This document shows positions 21,069 to 32,187 of a stretch of 64,000 nt of DNA, piece by piece. The DNA is from Haematobia irritans (Eukaryota; Arthropoda; Insecta; Diptera; Muscidae). The notes beneath the pieces were generated by a model. It was not told where the DNA came from and did no database searches. It worked only from the letters and a program-made list of their open reading frames with translations. Within the stretch, counting starts at the first letter, position 1. Each line of letters starts with the position of its first letter. The position numbers were made by a program, and so were the translations under genes. Where the stretch lies: the NCBI RefSeq assembly GCF_050003625.1, contig NC_134398.1, positions 93,129,248-93,193,247 on the forward strand, given 5' to 3'.

Positions 21069-24000
21069 TTATTTTTCTTTGTTGAACCAACCAGATTGTT
21101 CCAAAAACAGTAGCAGACTGCTTAAGTTAACGTTTTCCAGATCCGCCAGTAATCTGAAGCTATATGCTCCTAAAAGTTGCTTGCGCTTTACACAAAATGC
21201 AGGACACTCACACAAGAGGTGTTTAATTGATTCTTTTTCCTCCGCATCATGACAGCTCATACAATAGTCATTATACTTCGCGCCAATAGTTTTTGCAAAA
21301 TCGCCTATCAGGCAGCGACCCGTTATAGCAGATATCAGGAGTGATATCTGACGTCTCGAGAACATTAGCATATCTAGTGTGCGGTTTAAGTTGAAATGGG
21401 GCCATATTTGCTTGGTGTCGTTACAACCCTTGCAATTCTCCCATCGAACATTTGCCATCATAACAGCCTTCTCACGTAGCATGAGCTTGCAGGTAGCTAG
21501 GGGCATACCAACAAATTCTAGTTCCCCTGGAATATGTAAGGTAGTCCCTAGCCTTGCCAACTCATCCGCTTCGCAGTTCCCCGGTATGTTCCTATGGCCA
21601 GGCACCCATATTAGGTGAATATTGTACTGCTCAGCCATCTCATTGAGAGATTTGCGGCAGTCGATGGCCGTTTTCGAGTTGAGGAACACAGAGTCCAAGG
21701 ATTTTATTGCAGGTTGACTGTCTGAGTATATATTAATGCCCACATTTTTTGGAATATTACTTCTCAGCCAATTCGCCACCTCTCTTATTGCTAATATTTC
21801 AGCCTGAAAAACACTACAGTGATTAGGTAATCTTTTCGCTATTCGAAGTTCCAGATCATTAGAATATACTCCGAACCCCACTTGTCCATCCAATTTGGAG
21901 CCATCAGTGTAGAAATCTATATATTCTTTATTCCCCGGGGTCTGTGTGCACCACGCCTCACTGTTGGGGATTAGAGTCTCAAACTTCTTGTCGAAAAGTG
22001 GACTCGCCAAAGTGTAATCCACTACGTTAGGCACATCTGACATTATTTTGAGGACAGAACTGTGACCGTAACCTTTTTCCGACCACAGCGATAGTTCGCG
22101 CAACCGCACAGCCGTTGTTGCAGCTGACTGTTTGGCCAAAATGTCTAAAGGCAATAGATGCAGCACGACATTAAGGGAATTTGTTCCTGTCTTGCTGAAT
22201 GCGCCTGAAATACACAAACACGCCATACGCTGAACTTTATCTAAACAAGTCGGTTTCTGAAGTGCCAGCCACCAGACTACAACACCATATAGCATTATAG
22301 GTCTAACCACTGCCGTGTATAGCCAATGCACAATTTTTGGTTTCAGTCCCCACTTTTTTCCTATTGCCTTTTTGCACGAGTACAAAGCTACAGTTGCTTT
22401 TCTCGCCCTTTCTTCAATATTAAGCTTAAAGTTCAGCTTCCTGTCCAAAATAACGCCAAGGTATTTTGCACATTCACCAAAGGGAATTTCAATACCCCCT
22501 AAGGAAATAGGCCTAACCGTGGGAGTTTTGCGATCGTTGCAGTACATGACTAATTCTGTCTTTGCAGGATTTACCCCAAGACCATTGTCTTTCGCCCATT
22601 TCTCAGTCATCCGGAGGGCCCTCTGAATAATATCTCTGATTGTGGATGGGAATTTTCCCCTGACTGCCAGAGCCACATCATCTGCGTATGCCACCACTTT
22701 TATCCTTTCTTTTTCTAGAGTAACCAGAAGGCTATTTATAGCAACATTCCAAAGAAGAGGTGATAGAACTCCTCCTTGGGGAGTGCCTCTGTTCACATAC
22801 CTTTGTATGTTTGCTTGTCCTAGTGTGGCTGAAATACGTCTCTTCATTAGCAGTTCGTCTAACAGCCTGAGTATACATGGATCAACATTCAGAGTTGTCA
22901 GTCCATTTAATATCGAGCTCGGATGGACATTATTGAACGCCCCTTCGATGTCTAGAAACGCCACGATTGTGTATTCTTTGACAGATAGTGAGCTTTCAAT
23001 AAAGCTGACTAGCTCATGTAGTGCGGTCTCAGTAGACCTGCCCTTCGAGTATGCATGCTGTCCTTTCGAGAACAACGTTGAATCGATGCTAGTTCTAAGA
23101 TAAATATCTATCATCCTCTCCAGAGTCTTAAGTAGGAATGAGGATAAGCTGATTGGTCGGAAATCCTTCGCCCTCGAGTGAGAGGCTTTTCCCGCTTTAG
23201 GTATGAAAACGACTTTTGTTTCCCTCCACTTTCCTGGGATGTATGATAAGTTGATACATCCTTTATATATCACTGACAACCAGGGGATAATTTTGTCAAT
23301 TACAGCTTGTAATTCCGCCGGAGTAATTCCATCAGGTCCGGGGGATTTGAATGGTCCAAAGCTATTTAGCGCCCATCTTACTCTAGTTTCCGATACAATT
23401 TCCTCGACAGGAAACGACCGCTGAGCAACTGTGGCACCGCCAGTACATGGTTCAACCGTCTGATTTCCAGGAAAATGTGTGTCCAATAGTACCTCCAGCG
23501 TCTCCTCACTGGACGTTGTCCAATTTCCCTCCGATGTTTTAATGAAACCTGGAGCGGAGTTGGTGGATGCTAGAACTTTCCGTAGTCTGGAAGCCTCGGA
23601 CGTATTCTCAATACTGCTGCAATAGTCATTCCAAGAGTTATGCTGAGCCTTTCTCAGTTCTCGCTTGTATCCTCTCAGATTCCTCTTGTAAGCGTCCCAG
23701 TCCTCAGGGGCTCTGGTGGACTTTGCCTTGTTAAAGAGCTTCCTGCAGGATTTCCTCATATTACTTAATTCCGTAGACCACCATGGTGGTCGATGTTTCC
23801 CCCTTGGCTTTCCTCTAGGGCATGCAGCTTTCAGTGAGATGTTGAAGGCCTTAGTAATCCGCTCCACTGCGTGTTCGATATCTTGCACATTTCTCATATT
23901 TGTCTCTGTTATTTCCGGTATCATCATATTGAACGATTCCCTATACCTATTCCAGTCAGCTTTCCTAACATTTGGCGAAAATATGGTCTTGGTGATATGA

Positions 24001-24674
24001 ACATCAAATTTGAAACTGATGTAGCGATGATCTGAGAAGCTGTGTTCACTTAAAACCTGCCACTCAGATATCATTTCATTCAGTTCTTGCGAGGCCAAGG
24101 TGATGTCCAAAACCTCTTGTCTGTTTTTAGTGACAAAGGTTGGGGCATCTCCCTTGTTGCAAACTACCAGATTAGTACGCAAAATAAACTCTATTAGCGA
24201 CTCTCCCCTTGCATTAGTATCACTACTTCCCCAAATACTATGATGCGCATTCGCATCGCATCCCATAATGAGTTTCGTCTTTGTTTTCAGTGACTCCTCA
24301 ACTAAGGTCTTAACGGCACATGGAGGCATCTCCCTGTCATGTCCCATATAGACCGAAGATACCCAATATTTGCATTTGGCTATTTCTAAATTGGCAACGA
24401 CAGTGTCTGCATTGCACATTGAAGGAAGCAGAAACAAGTTAAGCTCGTTTTTAGCAATTATACAGGCTCGAATTACATCATTACCAGTATACTGCAATAG
24501 TTTGAACCCCGGAGTACTTAATTCACATATTTTGTTTCTATAAACATATGGTTCTTGAATAAGAACTATGTCTATGTCCCCTTTCATCAGGAGAACTTTT
24601 AAGGCAGCACATGCAGCCTTACAATGATGAAGATTTATCTGGAGGATCCGTAGGACCATCGAGATTTTCAACAA
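21069..24674 (-). CDS. LINE A ORF2: endonuclease-reverse transcriptase-RNase H
   Basis: A 1,201-residue protein that nicks target DNA and copies the LINE RNA at the nick. N-terminal AP-endonuclease: QINLHHCKAA, IQEPYVY, GCDANAHHSIWGS (catalytic Asp) and the terminal SDHRY. Reverse transcriptase from about residue 450: GPDGITPAEL, RPISLSSFLLKTLERM, TPQGGVLSPLLWN and the catalytic YADD (22677-22688). RNase H from about residue 940: FYTDGSKLDGQ, then VPGHRNIPGNCEADELAR. A C-terminal CCHC-like cluster (CMSCHDAEE...HLLCECPAF) ends it. The frame is unbroken. Translation may begin at the sixth codon (MVLRIL), where family similarity starts. It overlaps ORF1 by 56 bp in another frame, suggesting termination-reinitiation. 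Confidence 0.93.
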   Translation of the reverse strand: MLKISMVLRILQINLHHCKAACAALKVLLMKGDIDIVLIQEPYVYRNKICELSTPGFKLLQYTGNDVIRACIIAKNELNLFLLPSMCNADTVVANLEIAKCKYWVSSVYMGHDREMPPCAVKTLVEESLKTKTKLIMGCDANAHHSIWGSSDTNARGESLIEFILRTNLVVCNKGDAPTFVTKNRQEVLDITLASQELNEMISEWQVLSEHSFSDHRYISFKFDVHITKTIFSPNVRKADWNRYRESFNMMIPEITETNMRNVQDIEHAVERITKAFNISLKAACPRGKPRGKHRPPWWSTELSNMRKSCRKLFNKAKSTRAPEDWDAYKRNLRGYKRELRKAQHNSWNDYCSSIENTSEASRLRKVLASTNSAPGFIKTSEGNWTTSSEETLEVLLDTHFPGNQTVEPCTGGATVAQRSFPVEEIVSETRVRWALNSFGPFKSPGPDGITPAELQAVIDKIIPWLSVIYKGCINLSYIPGKWRETKVVFIPKAGKASHSRAKDFRPISLSSFLLKTLERMIDIYLRTSIDSTLFSKGQHAYSKGRSTETALHELVSFIESSLSVKEYTIVAFLDIEGAFNNVHPSSILNGLTTLNVDPCILRLLDELLMKRRISATLGQANIQRYVNRGTPQGGVLSPLLWNVAINSLLVTLEKERIKVVAYADDVALAVRGKFPSTIRDIIQRALRMTEKWAKDNGLGVNPAKTELVMYCNDRKTPTVRPISLGGIEIPFGECAKYLGVILDRKLNFKLNIEERARKATVALYSCKKAIGKKWGLKPKIVHWLYTAVVRPIMLYGVVVWWLALQKPTCLDKVQRMACLCISGAFSKTGTNSLNVVLHLLPLDILAKQSAATTAVRLRELSLWSEKGYGHSSVLKIMSDVPNVVDYTLASPLFDKKFETLIPNSEAWCTQTPGNKEYIDFYTDGSKLDGQVGFGVYSNDLELRIAKRLPNHCSVFQAEILAIREVANWLRSNIPKNVGINIYSDSQPAIKSLDSVFLNSKTAIDCRKSLNEMAEQYNIHLIWVPGHRNIPGNCEADELARLGTTLHIPGELEFVGMPLATCKLMLREKAVMMANVRWENCKGCNDTKQIWPHFNLNRTLDMLMFSRRQISLLISAITGRCLIGDFAKTIGAKYNDYCMSCHDAEEKESIKHLLCECPAFCVKRKQLLGAYSFRLLADLENVNLSSLLLFLEQSGWFNKEK

Positions 24675-25845
24675 CCGTCACATCAGCCGCTTCAATCGAG
24701 TCATCAAGAATGTCCTCTTCAGAGATATCGGTGACTCTCGCAATAACCATAGGTTCGACTTTGGTGAGTTCTGAGGCAATAGAAGCCTCCTCACGCATAC
24801 GGTATCTATCCATGTCTTCAACTTTGGTATCTCCCTCGACTTCGCAAGAGGATCCGCTTACTTCTGATTCAGACAGGGGCTTGTCCATTTCTGAATCCTT
24901 TAGCTGATCGTTTTTATACACCTTCATTTGGATATAATGAAAGCCATAACATACACGGCCCTGGGACTTTGCCAGATGTGGCAAAGACTGAGTGTTCAAT
25001 ATAAACACTGCATGCCGTCTTGGTCCATCCACTTCATCCAAACGGCCAACCTTCCAATCAGCTGTTGGAAGATCTGGATTGCATCGTTTCAGTCTATTTA
25101 AAATAGATTCAGGGTCAGAAGGGTTTGCAGGTATCCAGGCATGTGCTCTAGGTCTAGCCGGTATGTCTTTCTTCTCGACTAACTCTAGAGCAGCTCCTTC
25201 CCAAACTTCACCAATTAGTATCAGAGCAGCTTTAAAACATTCTATAGACCTCTGGTCCTCAAATGCGACTAGCTTAAATCGTCCTTGATACCAACCAGCC
25301 TCTTGGTGTCGAGGATCTGGGCCGGGAAACTTTTCCAGCACCTGTGAGTAGACGACAGACAGAGCATTCTCAATTTCCCCCCATTTTTGCTTTGGAACCA
25401 TACCGTCCAATGCTCCTTTATTAATGATAGCCATCACAAGGCTATCTTTAGCAACTGAGGCAAACGATCTTTGATCCCTTTTGGAGGATGGCAGCTCATC
25501 CGGCGATCGTTCCCTTTTTCCAGTCTCAAGAATTCCTTGAGCCCATTTTAAGGAATCGCTTTGTTTAGCCGACAGCGTGCTTGGGTCGACTGATCCTAAC
25601 TTCTTTAGGATAAACAAAGCATTTCTGCGTTCCTTGAATCTCTTTCGTGAGGGATTACCTCCTTTTGATGTCGTTACCTTAGAAAAAGTTCGACTTGTCA
25701 GAGTGTCGCCACCTGTCGACCCGTCTACAGGTCGACTAATTGGGCCTAACTCTTGGTCATTGCCCAGATTTATAACCCCAGTCGATACCCGTCCACTGGG
25801 CCCTGAAGTTAGCAACCCAGTGGATGACTTGGAATTTCGCTGCAT
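24619..25845 (-). CDS. LINE A ORF1: RNA-binding protein
   Basis: A 408-residue ORF1 protein, expected to coat LINE RNA and accompany it to the nucleus. The first about 75 residues are Ser/Thr-rich with a basic patch (RKRFKERR). The middle (about residues 110-280) contains the conserved block SFASVAKDSLVMAI...GWYQGRFKLVAF...WEGAALELVEKKDIPAR, which I associate with the DUF4780 domain of fly LINE ORF1 proteins. The C-terminus is acidic. No CCHC knuckle is visible, unlike many ORF1 proteins. The start is the first ATG of the transcript strand, 107 nt from the element's 5' end. Open throughout. Confidence 0.88.
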   Translation of the reverse strand: MQRNSKSSTGLLTSGPSGRVSTGVINLGNDQELGPISRPVDGSTGGDTLTSRTFSKVTTSKGGNPSRKRFKERRNALFILKKLGSVDPSTLSAKQSDSLKWAQGILETGKRERSPDELPSSKRDQRSFASVAKDSLVMAIINKGALDGMVPKQKWGEIENALSVVYSQVLEKFPGPDPRHQEAGWYQGRFKLVAFEDQRSIECFKAALILIGEVWEGAALELVEKKDIPARPRAHAWIPANPSDPESILNRLKRCNPDLPTADWKVGRLDEVDGPRRHAVFILNTQSLPHLAKSQGRVCYGFHYIQMKVYKNDQLKDSEMDKPLSESEVSGSSCEVEGDTKVEDMDRYRMREEASIASELTKVEPMVIARVTDISEEDILDDSIEAADVTVVENLDGPTDPPDKSSSL

Positions 25846-25952
25846 GGTGGCTTAATATCCCACCACACTTGAAATTCGTAGTAGGTACCTATTACGATGA
25901 GTTTATCCGCTATTGAAAAACACGTCCGTTCCGTTCGACGGTTGAATAGAGA
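25846..25952 (-). promoter_or_regulatory. LINE A 5' UTR / presumed internal promoter
   Basis: 107 nt between the insertion boundary and the ORF1 ATG. The element must carry its promoter here, as full-length LINEs do; I do not recognise a defined initiator, so promoter function is inference. Confidence 0.45.
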
Positions 25953-28900
25953 ATACCGGCTAAACCTAGACACATGCATGGATACCGGCAAACCCTCCTG
26001 ATCCTGAGTCAATACTAGAGAGACTAAAAGAATGTAACCCAGATCTTCCAACCGCCGATTGGAAGGTTGGTCGTTTGGATGAGGTGGATGGATCAAGACG
26101 GCATGCGGTGTTTATATTAAACATAGAGTCGCTGCCACATCTAGCCCAGACCCAAGGACGCGTAAGTTATGGCTTTCATGATATTCATATGAAGGTATAC
26201 AAAAGCGATCAGCCAAAGGATTCCGAAACGGACAAGCCTCCGGTAGAGTCAGCAGTGAAAAAATCTCCTAGCGAAGCCGAAGGAGACATAAAAACTGCAG
26301 ACTATGGCGAAAATCGAATGCGGGAAGTTTCTACAGGCTCAAGCCTCACCAAAGCTGAACCGCGGATTGTTGCGAGAGTCACCGAGATCTGTGAAGAGGA
26401 AGCCCTTGATGACTCAATTGAAGCGGCTGATGTGACGGTGGTTGAAAATTTGGATGGTTCTACGGTTCCTCCAGATAAATCTTCACCATTGTAAGGCCGC
26501 TTGTGCTGCCTTAAAAGTTCTCCTGATGAAAGGAGACATAGATATAGTTCTTATTCAAGAACCATACATATATAAGAACAAGATCTGTGAATTAAGCACT
26601 CCGGGTTTCAAACTTTTGCATAATAGCGGTAACGATATAAATCGAGCATGTATAATTGCTAAAAACGAACTAAACTTGTTGCAATGCAGACACTGTCGTA
26701 GCCAGTCTAGAGATATCCACATGCAAATATTGGGTATCTTCGGTCTACATGGGACATGATAGGGAGATGCCACCCTGTGTCGTTAAGACCTTAGTTGAGG
26801 AGTCACTAAAAACAAAGACAAAACTCATTATGGGATGCGATGCAAATGCACATCATAGTATTTGGGGAAGTAGTGATACTAATGCAAGGGGAGAGTCGCT
26901 AATAGAGTTTATTTTGCGTACTAACCTGGTAGTTTGCAATAAGGGAGCTGCACCAACCTTCGTCACCAGGAACAGACAAGAGGTTTTGGACGTCACGTTG
27001 ACCTCTCCGGAACTGAATGATAAGATATCTGAGTGGCAAGTTTTGAGGGAACATAGCTTCTCAGATCATCGCTACATCGGTTTCAGATTGGATGTTCGTA
27101 CTTCAAAGACCATATTTCCGCCAAATGTTAGGAAAGCTGATTGGAATAGGTATAGGGAATCGTTCAATTTGATGATACCGGAAATGCCGGAGACAAATAT
27201 GAGCACTGTGCAAGATATCGAACACGCAGTGGAGCGGATTACTAAGGCCTTCAACATTTCACTGAAAACCGCCATGGTGGACTACGGAGTTATGTAATAT
27301 GAGGAAAGCCTGCAGGAAGCTCTTTAACAAAGCAAAGTCCACAAGAGCTCCGGAGGATTGGGACACTTACAAGATGAATCTGAGAGCATATAAACGAGAA
27401 CTGAGAAGGTCTCAGCAAAACTCTTGGGATGATTACTGTAGCAGTATTGAGAATACGTCAGAGGCTTCCAGACTACGGAAGGTACTAGCATCCACTAACA
27501 CCGCTCCAGGTTTCATTAAAACATCGGAGGGAAATTGGACAACGTCCAGTGAGGAGACGTTGGAGGTACTTTTGGACACACACTTCCCTGGAAATCAGAC
27601 GGTTGAACCATGTTCCGGTGGTGTAACAGAGGCTCAGCGATCATTTCCTATCGAGGAAATTGTGTCGGAATCTAGAATAAAATGGGCTTTAAATAGCTTT
27701 GCACCGTTCAAATCCCCCGGACCTGATGGAATTACTCCGGCGGAGTTACGGGCAGTGGCTGAAAGAATTATCCCCTGGTTGACGGTGATATATAAACGAT
27801 GTGTAAACTTAGCATATATTCCAGAAAAGTGGAGGGAAACAAAAGTCGTCTTCATACCTAAAGCAGGAAAAGCCTCTCACTCGGGTGCGAAGGATTTCCG
27901 ACCAATCAGCTTATCCTCATTCCTACTTAAGACCCTGGAGAGGATGATAGACATGTATCTTAGAACTAGCGTGGATTCAAGTTTGCTCTCGAAACGACAG
28001 CATGCATACTCGAAGGGCAGGTCTACTGAGACCGCATTGCATGAACTAGTCAGCTTTATTGAAAGCTCACTATCTGTCAAAGAATACACAATCGTGGCGT
28101 TCCTAGACATCGAAGGGGAGTTCAATAATGTCCATCCGAGCTCGATATTAAATGGACTGACAACTCTGAATGTTGATCCAGGTATACTTAGGCTGTTAGA
28201 CGAACTTCTAATAAAGAGACGTATTTCAGCCACACTAGGGCAAGCAAACATTCACAGGTATGTGAATTCCCTTTGGTGAGTGTGCAAAACACCTTGGCGT
28301 TATTTTGGACAGGAAGCTGAATTTTAGGCTTAATATTGAAGAGAGGGCGAGAAAAGCCACGGTAGCTTTGTACTCGTGCAAAAAGGCAATAGGGAAAAAG
28401 TGGGGACTAAGACATAAAATTGTGCATTGGCTATACACGGCAGTAGTTAGACCTATAATGCTATATGGTGTTGTAGTCTGGTGGCCGGCACTTCAGAAAC
28501 CGACTTGTTTAGATAAAGTTCAGCGTATGGCGAGCTTGTGTATCTCAGGCGCATTTAGTAAGACAGGAACAGACTCTCTTAATGTCATGCTACATCTATT
28601 GCCTTTAGACATTTTGGCCAAACAGTCAGCTGCAACAACGGCTGTGCGGTTGCGCGAGCTATTGCTGTGGTCGGAAAAAAAATACGCTCATAGTTCGGTC
28701 CTCAAAGTAATGCCAGATGTGCCTAACGTAGTGGATTACACCCTGACAAAACCACTTTCCGACAAAAAGTTTGAAACTCTAATTCCCAACAGTGAGGCGT
28801 GGTGTACACAGACCCCGGGGAATAAAAGATATATAGATTTCTATACTGATGGCTCCAAATTGAGTGGACAAGTGGGGTTCGGAGTATATTCTAAAGATCT

Positions 28901-29728
28901 GGAAATTCGAATAGCGAAAAGATTACCTAATCACTGTAGTGTTTTTCAGGCTGAAATATTGGCAATAAGAGATGTGGTGAATTGGCTGAGAAGTAATGTT
29001 CCAACAAATATTGGCATTAATATATACTCAGACAGTCAACCTGCAATAAAATCCTTGGACTCTGTGTTCCTTAACTCGAAAACGGACATAGACTGCCGCA
29101 AATCTCTCAACGAGATGACTGAGCAGTACAATATTCACCTAATATGGGTGCCTGGCCATAGGAACATACCGGGGAACTGCGAAGCAGATGTGTTAGCAAG
29201 GCTAGGAACTACCTTACATATTCCAGGGGAACTAGAATCTGTTGGTATGCCTCTGGCCACCTGCAAGCTCTTACTGCGTGAGAAGGCTGTTATGATGGCC
29301 AATATTCGATGGGAAAATTGCAAGGGTTGTAACGACAACAAGCAAATATGGCCCCATTTAAACTTAAACCGCACACTAGATATGCTAGTGTTCTCAAGGC
29401 GTCAGATAGCACTCCTGATATCTGCTATAACGGGTCGCTGCCTGATAGGCGAATTTGCTAAAACTATAGGTGTGAAGTATAATGACTATTGTATAAGCTG
29501 TCATGATGTGGAGGAAAAGGAATCAATTAAACACCTCTTGTGTGAGTGTCCTGCTTTTTGTGTAAGGCGTAAGCGAATTTTAGGAGCATATAGCTTTAGA
29601 TTACTGGCTGACCTGGAAAACGTTAACTTAAGCAGTTTGTTAATGTTTTTGGTATCACAATGGACTGAATAGTCTAAGTGAGCCTGAAAATTAATCGGGC
29701 TGCCACTTTAACCTAACCTAACCTAACC
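25953..29728 (+). pseudogene. LOA-like LINE B, ORF1 3' part and decayed ORF2
   Basis: Continuation of LINE B beyond the LINE A insertion. The ORF1 end is readable from about 25985 to 26494. ORF2 starts near 26442 and shows the endonuclease in two frames (break near 26700-26750), a lesion near 27270-27300, and RT up to a junction at about 28265. There about 310 bp that hold the YADD motif in LINE A are missing, with GTGAA/ATTCCC at the joint. RNase H (TDGSKLSGQ, VPGHRNIPGN) is present from 28305 to about 29500. The last codons run into the 3' tail early, and the element ends in AACCT repeats at about 29728. It cannot encode an active reverse transcriptase. Confidence 0.9.
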
Positions 29729-30075
29729 GATTGGCAGGATTGTATAACCCATTCAGGTTTCTTCTGTCGAACAGCTCAGAGTGGAGTGTAAGTAATGAGG
29801 CAGAGAAAAACTTCCCTAGACGTGAAATTAGGAATTTACCACACATGCGACCAAAATGTTAACGAATTATATATGGACTTAAGTGTCTCATATATTTAAA
29901 AATAATGTAAAGTTTTTGTAACTTCTAACTATAAAAATTAATTGTTGATACTATAGCCATGCCGTTTGATTACTTCTATGAAACTTCTTGCCATTGGTTA
30001 GGATTAAATGATATCCTATGGTTTAGGTTCAAATGGAGATCATAAGCCTTTAAAACAAAAATAATACACTTTCTT
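29729..30075. other. non-coding stretch, nothing assignable
   Basis: AT-rich DNA between LINE B and a MITE. No gene, RNA or clear repeat boundary recognised. Confidence 0.5.
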
Positions 30076-30326
30076 CACCCAGAGAAGGAATATGATCACC
30101 TCAAACATGTTTTAAGAACAAAACGTTATTTTTGGGTGGTGACCATGTAACATGGTTTTCGCAACCATGCTATTTTCTCGGAAATTATGCATCTGATTTC
30201 GGCAAGCAGGTTATATTTGACAAGAAAATAACATTTTAGTGACAAACATGTTACATGGTCACCATACAAAAATAACATTTTGCTCTTGAAACATGTTTGA
30301 GGTGATCATATTCCTTCTCTGCGTGT
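30073..30326. mobile_element. MITE-like palindromic element, about 250 bp
   Basis: The arms 30078-30155 and 30248-30322 are inverted copies of each other over about 75 bp. Words such as GAGAAGGAATATGATCACC and CATGTTACATGGTCACCA are found in both orientations. The spacer is about 90 bp. No coding capacity. The superfamily and target duplication are not resolved. Confidence 0.8.
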
Positions 30327-30572
30327 TTGTTTCAAAATTTTCTAAAGGTTATTTTATGGCGTTTACGATAATTGGAAATCCGTTGTTGCTGGAGGTCATG
30401 ATCGCGCTAAATAATCCATGCGTACAGCATTTTCCCGGATGCTTATGGGAATATTACATGGAGCAAAATCGCTATAACATCAACAATTAAAATTTACTGT
30501 TAAAACAAAATACATAAGAAAAGTTGACTCTCATCAATTGTACATTTTGAGTGTAGACTAGTGCTATAAATA

Positions 30573-30985
30573 TTAATGAAAAGCTCGAGGTCTTTTTTGA
30601 ATATTTTATTTATTTTTCCCAATATTTCACGATTGCCATATTGAATCGCTTCTTCAGGGGGTCTACAATAGATTTTAAGAAATTACATTTCATAAATATC
30701 ACAGTATTAAAAAAAATTATAAAATTTTCAAATAAGTCTATTAATTATCAAATAAGTCTATTAATTATCAAATAAGTCTATTAAGTCTATAAATTATTTT
30801 AGTCAATAATTTATATATTTATTTAAAAATTTTATAATTGTTTTTTAATACTGTGATATTTATGAAATGTAATTTCTTCAAATCTATTGTAGACCCCCTG
30901 AAGAAGCGATTCAATATGGCAATCGCGAAATATTGGGAAAGATAAATATTGAAAAAAGACCTCGAGCTTGAAAAATCATTAATTT
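30573..30985. mobile_element. foldback-like palindromic element, about 410 bp
   Basis: Arms of about 190 bp match in inverted orientation: AAGCTCGAGGTCTTTTTT at the left, its complement at the right, and the GATTGCCATATTGAATCGC and GGGGGTCTACAATAGATTT blocks on both sides. The loop contains a 20-bp tandem repeat (CAAATAAGTCTATTAATTAT, at least two full units from about 30729). No coding sequence. The ends are approximate. Confidence 0.8.
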
Positions 30986-31083
30986 ATTATTATAACATAA
31001 AAAGGTCGAAGAAAATCAAATAAGAATTATTAATATTACTCAAATTGTCATTTATTCCGAATACATATGAATCGCCCGATAAA

Positions 31084-32187
31084 TCATAAATGCTCTTTTG
31101 TATTTCTAGGACGGCCAGATCGTCTGGAGCCTTGAGGATTCCAATCCAGGGCGGATTTGGCTATGCTCTTAGGACCTTTTCTAAGTGTGTGGCCTATCCA
31201 TTTCCATTTTCTCTTTGTAATTTGGCGCTCAATGGGTTCTTCGTTCGTTTTATTCCACAATTCCACATTTGATATTTTGTTCGGCCAAAATATGCGGCAA
31301 ATTATACGTAGACATTTATTTATGAAGACTTGGAGTGTCTGAATGATTGATATTGATAACAACCAAGTTTCACTTCCGTATAGCAATATAGCTTTGACAC
31401 ACGCGTTGAATATATTTAGTTTCGTTCGGAGAGATAAATGCGGCGATTTCCATGTTTTATTCATACGGCCAAATGCGGACCTGGCTTTGTTTAGTCTATT
31501 CTTAACATCCTCTTCTATTCCCCCATCTGCACTCATGAAACATCCTAGATAGCAGAAAGATTTTACATATTTTAGGGGTTCGTCGCCAATCTTTAATTGA
31601 TTGTCAAATGTATTATTTATTCGCATGGCTTGCGTCTTTTTTATATTTATTTCAAGTCCTACTTCTTTTGCTCGGAGTACGAGGTCGTTTAATTTGTCTT
31701 GCATGTCGGAGAACTTGTGTGACATGAGACAAATGTCGTCAGCAAAGTCTAGGACTTTCAAATGGCGTTGGAAGTTCCATACTATTCCTCTCTTTTTCGT
31801 GCAGATCTTGTCCATTACGTCGTCGAGCACTATTGCAAATAAGAGTGGAGATAGAGGACATCCTTGTTTTACCCCTGCGTTCATCGTGAAAGGTTCGCTC
31901 AACATTCCGCTATGTTTGACTTGCAATGTTGTATTGCTGTACATTGCTTTTATGATGTTTATTATTTTTTGAGGTACCTGTTTTCTCTTCAATGCCGCCC
32001 AAATTGCGTGTCTTTTGATGGAGTCGAAAGCTTTGCGAAAGTCAACAAATACTAGATATAGGGAGGATCTCCATTCTATTGACTGCTCTATGATGACTCT
32101 CAATGTATTCGTCTGGTCTACTTCGATGTGGGCGAAAACCTGCTTGTTCATCGCGTAGTGATTTTTCAATGACTTGTAGTCTATCAT
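31084..32187 (-). pseudogene. RTE-like LINE, reverse transcriptase C-terminal half
   Basis: Minus-strand RT containing YLVFVDFRKAFDS, NAGVKQGCPLSPLLFAI and the catalytic DFADDICLMS, followed by KTQAMRIN, YLGCFMSADGG and a C-terminal WIGHTLRK...ALDWNPQGSRRSGRP block. That last block is typical of RTE-type elements whose endonuclease is often annotated as 'craniofacial development protein 2-like'. The 367-residue frame is open but is separated from the RT N-terminus by a frameshift near 32160. There is no RNase H. The 3' boundary is about 31030. Confidence 0.85.

Larger units (their letters stand above)
20928..25952 (-). mobile_element. LOA-like LINE A, full-length, both ORFs open
   Basis: A 5,025-bp non-LTR retrotransposon flanked by the 10-bp duplication ATACCGGCTA (20918-20927 and 25953-25962). 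It has a 5' UTR of about 107 nt, ORF1, an overlapping ORF2 with endonuclease, reverse transcriptase and RNase H, and a short 3' UTR ending in repeats that read AACCT on the sense strand. Domain order and the presence of RNase H fit the LOA clade (Bilbo, Baggins). No stop or frameshift is visible in either ORF, so it is a candidate source element. The target was a second copy of the same family in the opposite orientation. Confidence 0.92.

Noticed and set aside
21379..24000. Several plus-strand open frames of 70-150 residues
   Set aside because: Antisense shadows of the LINE A ORF2.
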